Shown here: positions 7,754 through 15,647 of the stretch, in pieces | How positions within the stretch are numbered: the stretch's first letter is position 1 | Layout: each line of letters starts with the position of its first letter | Assembly: GCA_919902995.1 (NCBI GenBank) | Contig: CAKKSD010000040.1 | Span: 1-39,571, forward strand | DNA: 39,571 bases | Direction: 5' to 3' | Origin: Thermodesulfovibrionia bacterium | GTDB taxonomy: Bacteria; Nitrospirota; Thermodesulfovibrionia; JACRGW01 | Translations under genes and position numbers: made by a program | Notes under the pieces: generated by a model | What the model was told of the DNA's origin: nothing | Databases searched by the model: none | Seen by the model: the letters and a program-made list of their open reading frames with translations, nothing else

Positions 7754-8485
7754 TTGCGTTGCGATGTCATCACGCTATTTCCTAAAGTAATAAAGGCCAT
7801 CCTTTCTGAAAGTATCCTCAAGAGGGCGATAGATAAGGGCATTCTTGACATCAAGGTTTATAATATAAGGGACTTTACTGAAGACAGACACCATGTCGTT
7901 GATGATTACCCTTATGGTGGTGGTGCTGGTATGGTCCTCAAGCTCGAGCCAATCTTCAGGGCAATAGACAGTCTGAAAAAGATTGAGGAAGAGAGGTTGA
8001 TCATATTTCTCTCTCCTCAGGGAAAAACCTTTAACCAGAAAATTGCGGAAAGACTTTCTAAAGAATCCCGTTGCCTCACTTTTATCTGCGGTCACTACGA
8101 AGGGATTGATGAAAGGGTAAAGGCGATAGTAGATGAGGAATTGTCATTGGGGGATTATGTACTTACAGGTGGAGAACTGGCAGCGATGACAGTAATAGAG
8201 GCCTCTATACGGCTCATTCCCGGAGTACTTGGAGATGAAAGGTCAGCCTTGGAAGATTCCTTTTCAGAGGGGCTTCTTGATTTCCCTCACTATACAAGAC
8301 CATCAGAGTTCAGGGGAATGAAAGTACCTGAAGTTCTGCTCTCAGGTAACCATGGAGAGGTACGGATCTGGAGGCGAAGGGAATCACTCCGGAGGACATT
8401 AGAGAGGAGGCCTGATCTTCTTGAGAGGGCCAATCTTTCTGAGGAGGATAAGAAACTTTTAGAAGAAATTAAACAAACGATGTGA
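7754..8485 (+). CDS. trmD: tRNA (guanine37-N1)-methyltransferase TrmD
   Basis: A 243-residue SPOUT methyltransferase making m1G37 in tRNAs, which prevents +1 frameshifting. It starts at TTG immediately after the rimM stop ([13 protein letters not shown]). Family motifs: [43 protein letters not shown], the trefoil-knot [15 protein letters not shown], and [22 protein letters not shown]. The C-terminal helical domain is complete. The length matches the family. Confidence 0.96.
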   Translation: MRCDVITLFPKVIKAILSESILKRAIDKGILDIKVYNIRDFTEDRHHVVDDYPYGGGAGMVLKLEPIFRAIDSLKKIEEERLIIFLSPQGKTFNQKIAERLSKESRCLTFICGHYEGIDERVKAIVDEELSLGDYVLTGGELAAMTVIEASIRLIPGVLGDERSALEDSFSEGLLDFPHYTRPSEFRGMKVPEVLLSGNHGEVRIWRRRESLRRTLERRPDLLERANLSEEDKKLLEEIKQTM

Positions 8486-8512
8486 GAACTTTTAATCTCC
8501 TGGAGGTAAGAT

Positions 8513-8851
8513 ATGAACGCAATACGTCTAATTGAAGAATCCCAGAAAAGGGAAATCACTTCCTTCGGTATTGGAGACACTGTGAAAGTCTATCTCAAGA
8601 TTGTTGAAGGTGATAAAGAGAGGATCCAGGTCTTTGAGGGAACGGTAATCGGAAGGAAGGGTAGTGGAAGCCGTGAGACCTTTACAGTAAGGAAAGTCTC
8701 TTTCGGAATTGGTGTCGAAAGGATACTCCCTCTCCATTCACCCATGATTGATAAGATCGAAGTAGTAAAGAAAGGCGATGTGAGAAGGGCAAAGCTTTAC
8801 TACCTCAGAGGAAAGAAAGGAAAATCAGCAAGGATCAAGGAAAAAGAATGA
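8513..8851 (+). CDS. rplS: 50S ribosomal protein L19
   Basis: A 112-residue ribosomal protein with the typical [41 protein letters not shown] core and the [21 protein letters not shown]...RRAKLYYLR end. The ribosome site CTGGAGGTAAG precedes the ATG. It lies in the conserved trmD-rplS-rnhB order. The protein sits at the 30S-50S interface. Confidence 0.97.
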   Translation: MNAIRLIEESQKREITSFGIGDTVKVYLKIVEGDKERIQVFEGTVIGRKGSGSRETFTVRKVSFGIGVERILPLHSPMIDKIEVVKKGDVRRAKLYYLRGKKGKSARIKEKE

Positions 8852-8853
8852 GG

Positions 8854-8878
8854 CTGTCCTGACCTGTTATCAGGACAG
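8854..8878 (+). promoter_or_regulatory. Hairpin between rplS and rnhB
   Basis: CTGTCCTGA and TCAGGACAG form a perfect 9-bp stem with the loop CCTGTTA, directly before the rnhB start. There is no T-tract, so it is not a standard terminator. It leaves little room for a ribosome site and could lower or uncouple rnhB translation, or mark an RNA processing point. It could also be a copy of a dispersed repeat. Confidence 0.5.
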
Positions 8879-8883
8879 AGTCT

Positions 8884-9522
8884 ATGTCAAAGAAACAGCT
8901 CTCGATCTTTCCAGGGGGTAGAACTGAGGATATCTTTCTCTATGAAGAGGAGATATACCGAGGAGGCTACAACAGAATTGCCGGAGTAGATGAAGCAGGA
9001 AGAGGACCTCTGGCAGGACCTGTTGTAGCTGCTGCAGTAACACTGTCCAGAGAGATCTTCCTTAAAGGTCTTGATGATTCAAAGAGGCTCTCTGAGAAAA
9101 AACGGGAAGACCTGTTTTTAGAAATCACAACGACTGCCCTCAGTGTCGGTATAGGTATTATTGATGTGAAGGAGATAGATGAAACTGATATCCTGAGGGC
9201 TACTATAAAGGCAGCCGAGATAGCCATCATTTCCCTTAATACCGAACCGGATTTTTTACTTACCGATGCCCTTCACATACCTGTCAACATACCGCAGAAA
9301 TCTCTCATAAAAGGCGACAGTAGAAGCGCCTCTATTGCTGCTGCCTCCATAATAGCCAAGGTAACAAGAGACAGGCTCATGATGGAGTACCATAGAATCT
9401 ATCCTGAGTATAAATTTCACATCCATAAAGGCTATGCCACAAAGGAACATTTAAAACTCTTGAAAAAACATGGACCCTGCGAAATCCACAGAAAGAGCTT
9501 TAAAGGCGTAATTATCCGATAA
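8884..9522 (+). CDS. rnhB: Ribonuclease HII
   Basis: A 212-residue endonuclease that cuts RNA in RNA-DNA hybrids and starts removal of single ribonucleotides. The metal-binding DEAGRGPLAGPVVAAAV motif is at about residues 36-52, followed by DDSKRLSEKKRE, the central Asp of LLTDALHIP, KGDSRSASIAAASIIAKVTRD, and the YKFHIHKGYATKEH end. All acidic residues of the active site appear present. The start at 8884 follows a hairpin rather than a clear ribosome site; a slightly longer than usual N-terminus (about 30 residues) precedes the catalytic domain. Confidence 0.95.
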   Translation: MSKKQLSIFPGGRTEDIFLYEEEIYRGGYNRIAGVDEAGRGPLAGPVVAAAVTLSREIFLKGLDDSKRLSEKKREDLFLEITTTALSVGIGIIDVKEIDETDILRATIKAAEIAIISLNTEPDFLLTDALHIPVNIPQKSLIKGDSRSASIAAASIIAKVTRDRLMMEYHRIYPEYKFHIHKGYATKEHLKLLKKHGPCEIHRKSFKGVIIR

Positions 9523-9608
9523 CCTTCCTATTCAAAAATCACCCCTTTCTATCATTCTCACACAAGTGGTAATTCAGGCTTGTCCGCATAAGCAGGGAAA
9601 CTAAAAAT

Positions 9609-9662
9609 CTGGATTCCTGTTCCCCGATTACTACCTTCGAGGACAAGTTTCACAGGAATGAC
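9609..9662. repeat. Dispersed palindromic repeat, copy 1
   Basis: The sequence CTGGATTCCTGTTCCCCGAT, a variable middle, CGAGGACAAGTT and CACAGGAATGAC recurs in inverse orientation at 19608 and 37200, with a related unit at 21804. The outer ends (GGATTCC and GGAATGAC) and the CCCCGAT/CGAGGAC pair make it imperfectly palindromic. It fills most of the spacer between rnhB and pdxA (9523-9741), in which I see no gene. Confidence 0.7.
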
Positions 9663-9741
9663 ATAAGTAAGAAGACTTAGTATTTTTAACAAAAAGTGCC
9701 TTCCGATGTAGTAAAATGGAAGAAAGGAATAAGGTGATAAG

Positions 9742-10806
9742 ATGAAGTATAAGCCACTCATAGCCATCACGATGGGAGATCCTGCAGGTATAGGTCCTGA
9801 GATTATATGCAGGGTATTCCAGAGGAGTAATATCAGAGGTATCGTGAGGCCCGTAGTAATCGGAGATTCGGATGTGATGGAGAAAACGATCAAATCTCTG
9901 CGGTTTAAACTTCGACTGAAGCCCATCAAAAAGGCAGAGGAATCATCTCCGAGAAAAGGTGTAATAGAAATACTTGATCTTAAGAATGTATCAAGTTTTG
10001 TTCCTGGGAAACCATCATCGGTTGCAGGGAAGGCCGTTTACGAATATATAAAGAAGTCTGTCTCACTCGCCATATCAGGTGATGTGGATGCTATAGTCAC
10101 AGCCCCTATAAACAAAGAAACATTAAAGATAGCAGGACTTCCATATCCCGGTCATACAGAACTTCTTGCTGCACTCACAGGGACAAAGGATTTCGGAATG
10201 ATGCTGATCGGGGGGTCTTTGAGGGTTATCCTTGTTACGACCCATGTAGCATTAAAGGATGTTCCTTCTATGATAAAGAAGGATAGAGTACTAAAGACTA
10301 TCATCCTCGCCCATAAGGCTATGCTCGATCTCGGAATAAAAGATCCGAGGATTGCAGTTGCAGGTTTAAATCCACATGCAGGTGAAAGTGGCATATTCGG
10401 AGGGGAGGATTTAAAGGAGATAGCCCCTGCTGTTAATAAGGCAAGAAAGGAAGGGATTAATGCCTCAGGACCTATCCCTCCTGATACATTATTCCATAGG
10501 ATATATAAAGGGGAATATGATATTATCGTTTCAATGTATCATGATCAGGGACTTATACCTTTGAAGATGTTATCCTTTGGTAAATCCGTCAATGTTAGTG
10601 TCGGTCTTCCAATCATAAGGACTTCAGTAGACCACGGTACCGCATATGATATTGCTGGAAAAGGAATTGCAGACCCTTCAAGCCTTATAGAGGCATTAAG
10701 ACTTGCAGTGAAACTGGTGGAATCAAAAAAGAAGAAAATAAAAAAGTTCCAAGAATTAATGTCAGAATACGGTGGGAAACTAAAATTTAAAACACATGGC
10801 AATTAA
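9742..10806 (+). CDS. pdxA: 4-hydroxythreonine-4-phosphate dehydrogenase PdxA
   Basis: A 354-residue enzyme of DXP-dependent vitamin B6 synthesis, oxidising 4-phosphohydroxythreonine with NAD before PdxJ. Motifs: ITMGDPAGIGPE at the start, VTAPINKETLK, the metal His in GHTELLA, VTTHVALKDVP, AGLNPHAGESG, and VSMYHDQGLIPLK, followed by GLPIIRTSVDHGTAYDIAG. Length and motifs are complete. It starts after AAGGTGATAAG and overlaps the marC-type gene by 11 bases. No pdxJ is in the window. Confidence 0.95.
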   Translation: MKYKPLIAITMGDPAGIGPEIICRVFQRSNIRGIVRPVVIGDSDVMEKTIKSLRFKLRLKPIKKAEESSPRKGVIEILDLKNVSSFVPGKPSSVAGKAVYEYIKKSVSLAISGDVDAIVTAPINKETLKIAGLPYPGHTELLAALTGTKDFGMMLIGGSLRVILVTTHVALKDVPSMIKKDRVLKTIILAHKAMLDLGIKDPRIAVAGLNPHAGESGIFGGEDLKEIAPAVNKARKEGINASGPIPPDTLFHRIYKGEYDIIVSMYHDQGLIPLKMLSFGKSVNVSVGLPIIRTSVDHGTAYDIAGKGIADPSSLIEALRLAVKLVESKKKKIKKFQELMSEYGGKLKFKTHGN

Positions 10807-11395
10807 TTTTACAGACATCTTAGGGTCATTTCTGCTGAGTATCATCCCTATAATGGTCGCAATCGATGCCCCTGGTGTATTACCTATATATATCGGGATG
10901 ACAGAGGGGATGGAAAGGGATGAAAGAAAACGGATAGCATTCCAATCTGTTTTTACTGCATTTCTTATTGCAACGGCATTTATATTCCTCGGTAGGGCAG
11001 TATTTAATACCCTTGGGATAGAGGTTGAGGACTTTATGATAGGAGGTGGGATACTTCTCCTCATAATCTCGATTGCGGATATAGTACGCCTGGAGGATAG
11101 ATGGGCAAAGGTCCCTCCAACACTCGGAGTAGTCCCACTCGGAACTCCATTGCTCGCAGGCCCTGCCACCCTGACAACTACACTTATGCTCGTAGGGAAT
11201 TACGGTTATTTACCTGTGATACTCTCACTTATTTTGAACCTGATTCTTGCATGGATAATTTTTAACAGGGCAGAGATTATAATAAGGTTAATCGGGATTA
11301 ATGGTGCAAGGGCCTTCGCGAAAATAGCATCCCTCCTCCTTGCCGCCATAGCGGTAAAATTTATAAGGATGGGGATATTTAAGATAATGGGGTGA
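10796..11395 (+). CDS. MarC-family integral membrane protein
   Basis: A 199-residue, strongly hydrophobic protein with about six membrane helices. The family block VPLGTPLLAGPATLTTTLML lies in the second half and GVLPIYIGMTEGM near the first helix. MarC (UPF0056) proteins were once linked to multiple antibiotic resistance, but no transport function is proven. Translation probably couples to pdxA, whose end it overlaps by 11 bases. Confidence 0.9.
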   Translation: MAINFTDILGSFLLSIIPIMVAIDAPGVLPIYIGMTEGMERDERKRIAFQSVFTAFLIATAFIFLGRAVFNTLGIEVEDFMIGGGILLLIISIADIVRLEDRWAKVPPTLGVVPLGTPLLAGPATLTTTLMLVGNYGYLPVILSLILNLILAWIIFNRAEIIIRLIGINGARAFAKIASLLLAAIAVKFIRMGIFKIMG

Positions 11396-11650
11396 ATTTT
11401 AGCGGAAAAGATGGAGACTTTAAAGGATATCCTTGAGGAGGCAAGCTATGTGAAAGATAAAAGCGAAGAATTCAAGGGACAGCTTACTTAATTCACAAGC
11501 AATTAGGTATGGTGTCCCACGAATTACCACTAATTACTAATTTCCAACTGCCGTAGCTACTTTTCAATTTAACCGATGCTTTGCAGCACCTGCATCCTGA
11601 GCAGCAATCTGCTATGTCATATTAGCGACGATTAAAAGCTCCTGCATAAT
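11396..11650. other. Intergenic region with a short unsupported ORF
   Basis: Just after marC an ATG at about 11410 opens a 27-codon frame (METLKDILEEASYVKDKSEE...), which could be the remnant of a longer helical protein; no ribosome site or family is recognised. The rest, to 11650, shows no coding frame, hairpin or repeat I can support. Confidence 0.3.
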
Positions 11651-12118
11651 TTAAATGCCCTCACTTTCAACCACATTAATAATTTCAGGAAGAACTATAT
11701 CAAGAAATTCGCTGGGACTCAGAATCCTGAATGGATAGTTGCCTTTTAATTTTAAAAAGCCCTTTTTGTCTCCTGTCACGAGAAAATCAACCTTGCCATT
11801 TATTGCTGATGCAAGGACAGGTCTGTCTTTTTCGGAAGTGTGACCGGATAATTTATTTACGTCCGTAGATAAAGGCAGCGGCACGATTTCAAGCTTAAGT
11901 AGTTTAAGATATTTCCTGTACACAGGCAGGACATCAGGCATCTTTTTTGATAGATTCCGTTCTATCTCAATAACGTTATATTCACCTGTTACACCGGAAA
12001 TTACAGGAAGCCCAAGACTCAAAAGATCAAGGATAATGCGCGGTGACCCTTTATCCAAAAAAAGCCCCGATATTATGACATTCGAGTCAAGAAAAACCTT
12101 AAACCTTCTTTTTGCCAT
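11651..12118 (-). CDS. PIN-domain toxin (VapC-like RNase)
   Basis: A 155-residue PIN-domain protein. FLDSNVIISGLF near residue 9 holds the first catalytic Asp, HTSEKDRPVLASAINGKVDFLVTGDKKGFL holds the later acidic residues, and PSEFLDIV lies at the end. Proteins of this kind cut specific RNAs when freed from their antitoxin. The start codon overlaps the antitoxin gene by 20 bases, a typical coupled TA pair. Apparently intact. Confidence 0.88.
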   Translation of the reverse strand: MAKRRFKVFLDSNVIISGLFLDKGSPRIILDLLSLGLPVISGVTGEYNVIEIERNLSKKMPDVLPVYRKYLKLLKLEIVPLPLSTDVNKLSGHTSEKDRPVLASAINGKVDFLVTGDKKGFLKLKGNYPFRILSPSEFLDIVLPEIINVVESEGI

Positions 12119-12386
12119 AGGTTTCTTTGTAAAGTTTTTCTCTCTCTTCTTTAAGCCCTGTCAGCAGTTCCTCTGGAGAGACGCCTGAAGCCTTAACTAT
12201 CTTTCTTATCTGCCTTCTTGCCTCATCAAGCTCAAGTCTTTTCGGGGTAATTATTACAGAATCCCCCAGCGGGATTATGGAAACTACCTGACCTTCTTCA
12301 AGATGACTTATGTCCCTTATTTTCTTCGGGATAGTTAACTGCCCGCGGGACTTTATCTCTGCTATTGCTGTTTTAATCGCCTCCAT
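12099..12386 (-). CDS. AbrB/SpoVT-type antitoxin
   Basis: A 95-residue protein with an N-terminal swapped-hairpin AbrB DNA-binding domain (IKSRGQLTIPKKIRDISHLEEGQVVSIIPLGDSVIITPK, residues 8-48) and a helical C-terminal tail that should bind the PIN toxin. A strong ribosome site (AGGAGG) lies eight bases before the ATG. Upstream, an inverted repeat covers the promoter, consistent with autorepression by the complex. Confidence 0.9.
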   Translation of the reverse strand: MEAIKTAIAEIKSRGQLTIPKKIRDISHLEEGQVVSIIPLGDSVIITPKRLELDEARRQIRKIVKASGVSPEELLTGLKEEREKLYKETYGKKKV

Positions 12387-12409
12387 TTAAAACCTCCTAT
12401 TTCATAATG

Positions 12410-12447
12410 TCTGATTTCAGAATATCAGAAATCAGAATAAATTGCAA
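12410..12447 (-). promoter_or_regulatory. Promoter and palindromic operator of the AbrB/PIN module
   Basis: On the minus strand, -35 TTGCAA (12442-12447) and -10 TATTCT (12419-12424) are 17 bases apart. TCTGATTTC (12410-12418) and GAAATCAGA (12428-12436) form a 9-bp perfect inverted repeat that brackets the -10 box. The ATG follows at 12386. The overlap suggests repression by the AbrB-type antitoxin or the TA complex. Confidence 0.6.
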
Positions 12448-12566
12448 CAACAATACATATTCAATAATTATTCCCATAGCAATATTGATTCTTTTATTCC
12501 TTCAATATGACACACTGACAGTAAATTAGATTCGATGGCTATTTAACAATCCACGTCATAATATCT

Positions 12567-12605
12567 GTCATGCCCGAAGCCTGCCCTCGCATGTCGAGGC
12601 TCGAC
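12567..12605. repeat. Fragment of a dispersed palindromic repeat
   Basis: GTCATGCCCGAAGCCTGCCC followed by TCGCATGTCGAGGCTCG resembles REP-like intergenic repeats with the opening GTCATGCCCG. It is higher in GC than the surrounding AT-rich spacer (12448-12681), which holds no gene. Confidence 0.4.
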
Positions 12606-12647
12606 CCTCATCATCTTCCTATGAGTTAGCGCTCTATTTAAAAGCCC

Positions 12648-12676
12648 TTGACTTTATAGCAATTATGCTATATTAT
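12648..12676 (+). promoter_or_regulatory. Promoter and operator of the HigBA module, near-leaderless
   Basis: TTGACT (12648-12653) and TATTAT (12671-12676) are spaced by 17 bases. TATAGC and GCTATA (12655-12660 and 12667-12672) make a 6-bp inverted repeat with a six-base centre, between the boxes and touching the -10. Transcription should start within a few bases of the GTG at 12682, so the toxin mRNA may be leaderless. Confidence 0.6.
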
Positions 12677-12681
12677 AAATC

Positions 12682-13035
12682 GTGAACTGGACGATTGAGT
12701 ATTACGCTGCCAGTGATGGGAAACGGCCTGTTGAGGAGTTTATTGATTCATTGTCGCCAGAGAGCAGGGCAAAATATGTTTTTATTGCAGACCTGCTTGA
12801 GGAATATGGATTGAATGTAAAAGAGCCATATGTAAAACCCCTCACAGGACACAGAAAGCTTTATGAAATAAGAATAAAGGACAGGGCAAATATACACAGA
12901 ATATTTTATTTTGCTTACACAGGCAAAAAGTTTATTCTGCTGAATGGTTTTACAAAAAAGACTGAGAAGACGCCACTGAAAGAGATAGAAATAGCTCTGA
13001 AGCGAATGAAAGATTATATCTTAAGAAAGGGGTGA
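12682..13035 (+). CDS. HigB-like toxin (phage Gp49-type RelE family)
   Basis: A 117-residue protein of the Gp49/HigB group. It has the opening WTIEYYAASDGKRPVEEFID, the helix LLEEYGLNVKEPYVKPLTG, then LYEIRIKD..NIHRIFYFAYTGKKFILLNGFTKKTEKTP, which includes the conserved LNGFxKKTxKTP segment. These toxins cut mRNA on the ribosome. The start is GTG, with no ribosome site and a promoter immediately upstream. It is followed after four bases by its antitoxin. Confidence 0.9.
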   Translation: MNWTIEYYAASDGKRPVEEFIDSLSPESRAKYVFIADLLEEYGLNVKEPYVKPLTGHRKLYEIRIKDRANIHRIFYFAYTGKKFILLNGFTKKTEKTPLKEIEIALKRMKDYILRKG

Positions 13036-13039
13036 TATT

Positions 13040-13330
13040 ATGGCATACACTTACAGAGAACATAGAAAAAAGCTGTTAAAAGACAAGGCGGTGATGGAAA
13101 AGCATGAGAAACTTCTTCCTGAATATGAACTTGCAAGGAGTATTATTGAGCAGAGGATAAAGAAAAAAATGACACAGGAAGAGGTCGCAAAAAAGGCAGG
13201 TATGCCGCAATCAACGATCTCCAGAATTGAAGGACTTACTCTCGGTTTACCCAACCTCTCGACCCTCAAGAAGATCGCAAACGCCCTTGACGCACAGATT
13301 GTTATAAAGCTTACTGCAAAAAAGGCTTAA
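13040..13330 (+). CDS. HigA-like antitoxin (XRE helix-turn-helix)
   Basis: A 96-residue protein with a basic N-terminal stretch and an XRE-type helix-turn-helix at about residues 37-90: KKKMTQEEVAKKAGMPQSTISRIEGLTLGLPNLSTLKKIANAL. It should neutralise the HigB-like toxin encoded just upstream and bind the palindrome in the promoter. The ribosome site AAGGGGTG precedes the ATG. Toxin-first order is typical of HigBA. Confidence 0.9.
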   Translation: MAYTYREHRKKLLKDKAVMEKHEKLLPEYELARSIIEQRIKKKMTQEEVAKKAGMPQSTISRIEGLTLGLPNLSTLKKIANALDAQIVIKLTAKKA

Positions 13331-13408
13331 AAATGAGAGAGGGAGAGGATGGGGAGGTTGAAAAGTAGAACCGGTGCATTTAGCTGTGCGTAACCGGAGG
13401 TAATATAA

Positions 13409-13720
13409 ATGGCAGTAAAACAAAAAAAGAGTTATCAGGAAGACCTCATTGAAAGCCTGAAAAATCCTAAAGAGGCTGCTGCATATCTAAATGCTGCAAT
13501 TGAAGAAGGAGACCGTGAATTGTTCCTGCTTGCGATCAGAAACATTGCCGAAGCTCAAGGGGGAATATCGGCAATAGCGGAAAAGGCACATCTCAACAGG
13601 GAGAATCTTTATCGTATGCTTTCAAAGCGGGGCAACCCTGAAATAAAAAGTCTAATGACACTGCTTCGGGCAATGGGGCTAGCGCTTACTGTAAAGGCAC
13701 AGAAACAGGTTTATGCGTAA
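13409..13720 (+). CDS. HI1420-type addiction-module antidote protein (orphan)
   Basis: A 103-residue protein with the family pattern ESLKNPKEAAAYLNAAIEEGD, LFLLAIRNIAEAQGGISAIAEKAHLNRENLYRMLSKRGNPEIKSLMTLLRAMGLALTV, i.e. a helix-turn-helix antitoxin of the HI1419/HI1420 system. A good ribosome site (GGAGGTAATATAA) precedes the ATG. Its usual toxin, normally just upstream, is missing; the neighbouring HigBA pair is complete, so this looks like an orphan antitoxin. Confidence 0.85.
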   Translation: MAVKQKKSYQEDLIESLKNPKEAAAYLNAAIEEGDRELFLLAIRNIAEAQGGISAIAEKAHLNRENLYRMLSKRGNPEIKSLMTLLRAMGLALTVKAQKQVYA

Positions 13721-13797
13721 GTCAACTGCTGTATTTTTTAAATGGCTATCTTCCCTCTGTGGGATAATAAAAATGTGGGATGCGTACCTTTACTTAC

Positions 13798-14521
13798 TCA
13801 AGCTTTAGCTTCATTGGGTTTAACTTCAGAAATTATCAAATTCTTTGACATATCTTCTGCCGTCTCTGCCCATCTGCCATTCCAAGACACTTCGAAGATT
13901 TGCAATTTGGAAGACACAAAATTATCGGCAACTATTTGGAGACTAAATCTGACAGAATCATTTGAAGTTACGAATCCTTTAAAATTTGCGCTTGTGATAT
14001 ATAATGTAGGACGAAAAATGTCACTTTGACTGATCCGACCAAAATCAAGCACTGCCTCATCTGCGACAGTCTGTAAAGCAGGAGCCCATTCAGCAGGAGA
14101 CCATACATACTGAAGAGGAACTGTTAGGACTTCAGGATGGAATTCTCCGTCGGGGCCACGACGATGTAATTGTCTGAGCATGACCCTGCAATTTTTTGCT
14201 GAAACGATAGAGCGTGAGTTTATTACCTTTAGGTGGTAATAGAATGCGGTATAGCTTCTGATCGGGGACATCGTCGATCTATCATAATTCTGTAATAGTT
14301 GTAGGGTCGCCTTTAAGATTTTCAGGTATAATTTTGAGCTTAGGACCCCAGAGCCATGCACGAAAGAATTCACCATATATTGCCAGTAGGGCAACAATAA
14401 AACTACCAATTGCTCCTACAGCAGCCCAAAAAGTCATCCATTCCCAATAAGCCCTATATAACCAAAGAAGTATAATTAAGAGGGGAACTATTATTAGTAT
14501 GAATAACTTTAGTAATTTCAT
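13798..14521 (-). pseudogene. Two-helix membrane protein gene broken by a frameshift
   Basis: The first part (14521 to 14282) encodes 79 residues with two membrane helices (residues 5-20 and 31-50), then a cytosolic start LKIIPENLKGDPTTITEL and a stop. A second frame picks up at the same place with YDRSTMSPIRSYTAFYYHLKVINSRS and runs to 13798: CRVMLRQLHRRGPDGEFHP, VPLQYVWSPAEWAP, VDEAVLDFGRI, VRFSLQIVADNF, QIFEVSWNGRW. The two parts read as one protein of about 240 residues with a single-base indel near 14285. Function unknown. A sequencing error or real decay are both possible. Confidence 0.75.
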
Positions 14522-14678
14522 TTACTCAATAAAGAATCTAATATGCTAATTTTATACTGCAGTTATGTTTCTCTAAATATTAGTTTCTGACAATGGCGAT
14601 GTCAAGGGTTATAGAAAAACCGCCTCTCCCCCCACACGTAATTTGGTTTAAGTCTGACCCTGCTGTTTGTCAAAGCTT

Positions 14679-14709
14679 TTACTTACTAATGCAATTTATA
14701 AGTAAGTAA
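14679..14709. repeat. Inverted repeat downstream of the DUF4238 gene
   Basis: TTACTTACT (14679-14687) and AGTAAGTAA (14701-14709) are perfect inverse arms around a 13-base loop. They lie ten bases past the end of the minus-strand DUF4238 gene, so this may be a weak terminator or a remnant of element ends. The rest of the spacer 14522-14718 shows nothing recognisable. Confidence 0.45.
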
Positions 14710-14718
14710 TGGCATTAT

Positions 14719-15645
14719 TTAACTTATGAGCAATTTAGGAGAACTGCCTTTATATTTTGTAACAAACCTTTTTAAGGTGTCAGATTTCTCAGATGAAAAC
14801 ACAAATTTCAAAGCAGCCGATACAGTTCTACGATTAATAGTTCTAACCGTGTTATTTTTAGCTTGAATATAACCTTCTGGCCCTTTCCATGATCCATATG
14901 CAGCAATATCTTTAGATACAGGGAAAGTCACCTCTATATTTTTATTTGCAAGTCCAACTCCATAAAATGAGGTTGGGTCATGTGTAGGGTCATTATAAAA
15001 CAAAGGATTATCTCCTGATAAGAATTTATATTCTTCGGTAGCTTTCAAAAAGGCCCACCTCATATTAAAGAAAATCTCATGTAAAGATTCAAATTGCCCG
15101 AGTATCAAAGCAAGGCTGAATTGTGGACTAATTTTTATATCATATTCTCCCTTTAATGCAAATTGCCTTAACTCCTCAATGGGAATACCAATTTCTTTTC
15201 TTGTTTCCTCCTCCATTTTTTTTACTGATGCCTCAAACCCTTTTCTATGAGAAGCCCATATTATGTTCATTTTTTTCATCATTTCGCTTACTGCATTTTC
15301 TGTGTTTTGCCTGAAATTCGGAACTCTTATCATCATACAAGCAATAAATCCAGTAAATATTAATTTATCATCGCCAGTTAGGTCTGTACATGACTTTATC
15401 TTATTTAATACCTTAGCTGTTTCACTTTCTATCCCAGCCATTAAATTTTCAATAGTTTCTGAATCTCTTTCCCCACTTTCGTTTATAAATGAAAAATAGT
15501 GTTTCTCTACAGCTATATTTCTAGCAGTTGCCTTTATAACTTTTCCATCATCTTTGTCGTATACCCAAATATTAGGTTCATTTTTAGAATCTATAAAACC
15601 CTTGAGATAAAATTCAGGTATATAATGATGTCTTTTCTTCGGCAT
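14719..15645 (-). CDS. DUF4238 domain protein
   Basis: A 308-residue protein opening with the family hallmark KKRHHYIPEFYLKGF and followed by NIWVYDKDDGKV, EKHYFSFINESGERDSETIENLMAGIE, and a central helical region. A later block, AFLKATEEYKFLSGDNPLFYNDP, and PVSKDIAAYGSW also match the family pattern. The HHYIP motif suggests a metal-binding or nuclease-like site, but no activity is established. It starts two bases after the large helicase gene ends and on the same strand, so the two are probably one operon; a joint defence role is a guess from that context. Confidence 0.82.
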   Translation of the reverse strand: MPKKRHHYIPEFYLKGFIDSKNEPNIWVYDKDDGKVIKATARNIAVEKHYFSFINESGERDSETIENLMAGIESETAKVLNKIKSCTDLTGDDKLIFTGFIACMMIRVPNFRQNTENAVSEMMKKMNIIWASHRKGFEASVKKMEEETRKEIGIPIEELRQFALKGEYDIKISPQFSLALILGQFESLHEIFFNMRWAFLKATEEYKFLSGDNPLFYNDPTHDPTSFYGVGLANKNIEVTFPVSKDIAAYGSWKGPEGYIQAKNNTVRTINRRTVSAALKFVFSSEKSDTLKRFVTKYKGSSPKLLIS

Positions 15646-15647
15646 TA

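Noticed and set aside
8854-8878. rplS-rnhB hairpin as terminator
   Set aside because: No T-tract follows, and it abuts the rnhB start.
13742-14029. Plus-strand 95-codon frame
   Set aside because: It is the shadow of the minus-strand frameshifted membrane gene and has no ribosome site or family.
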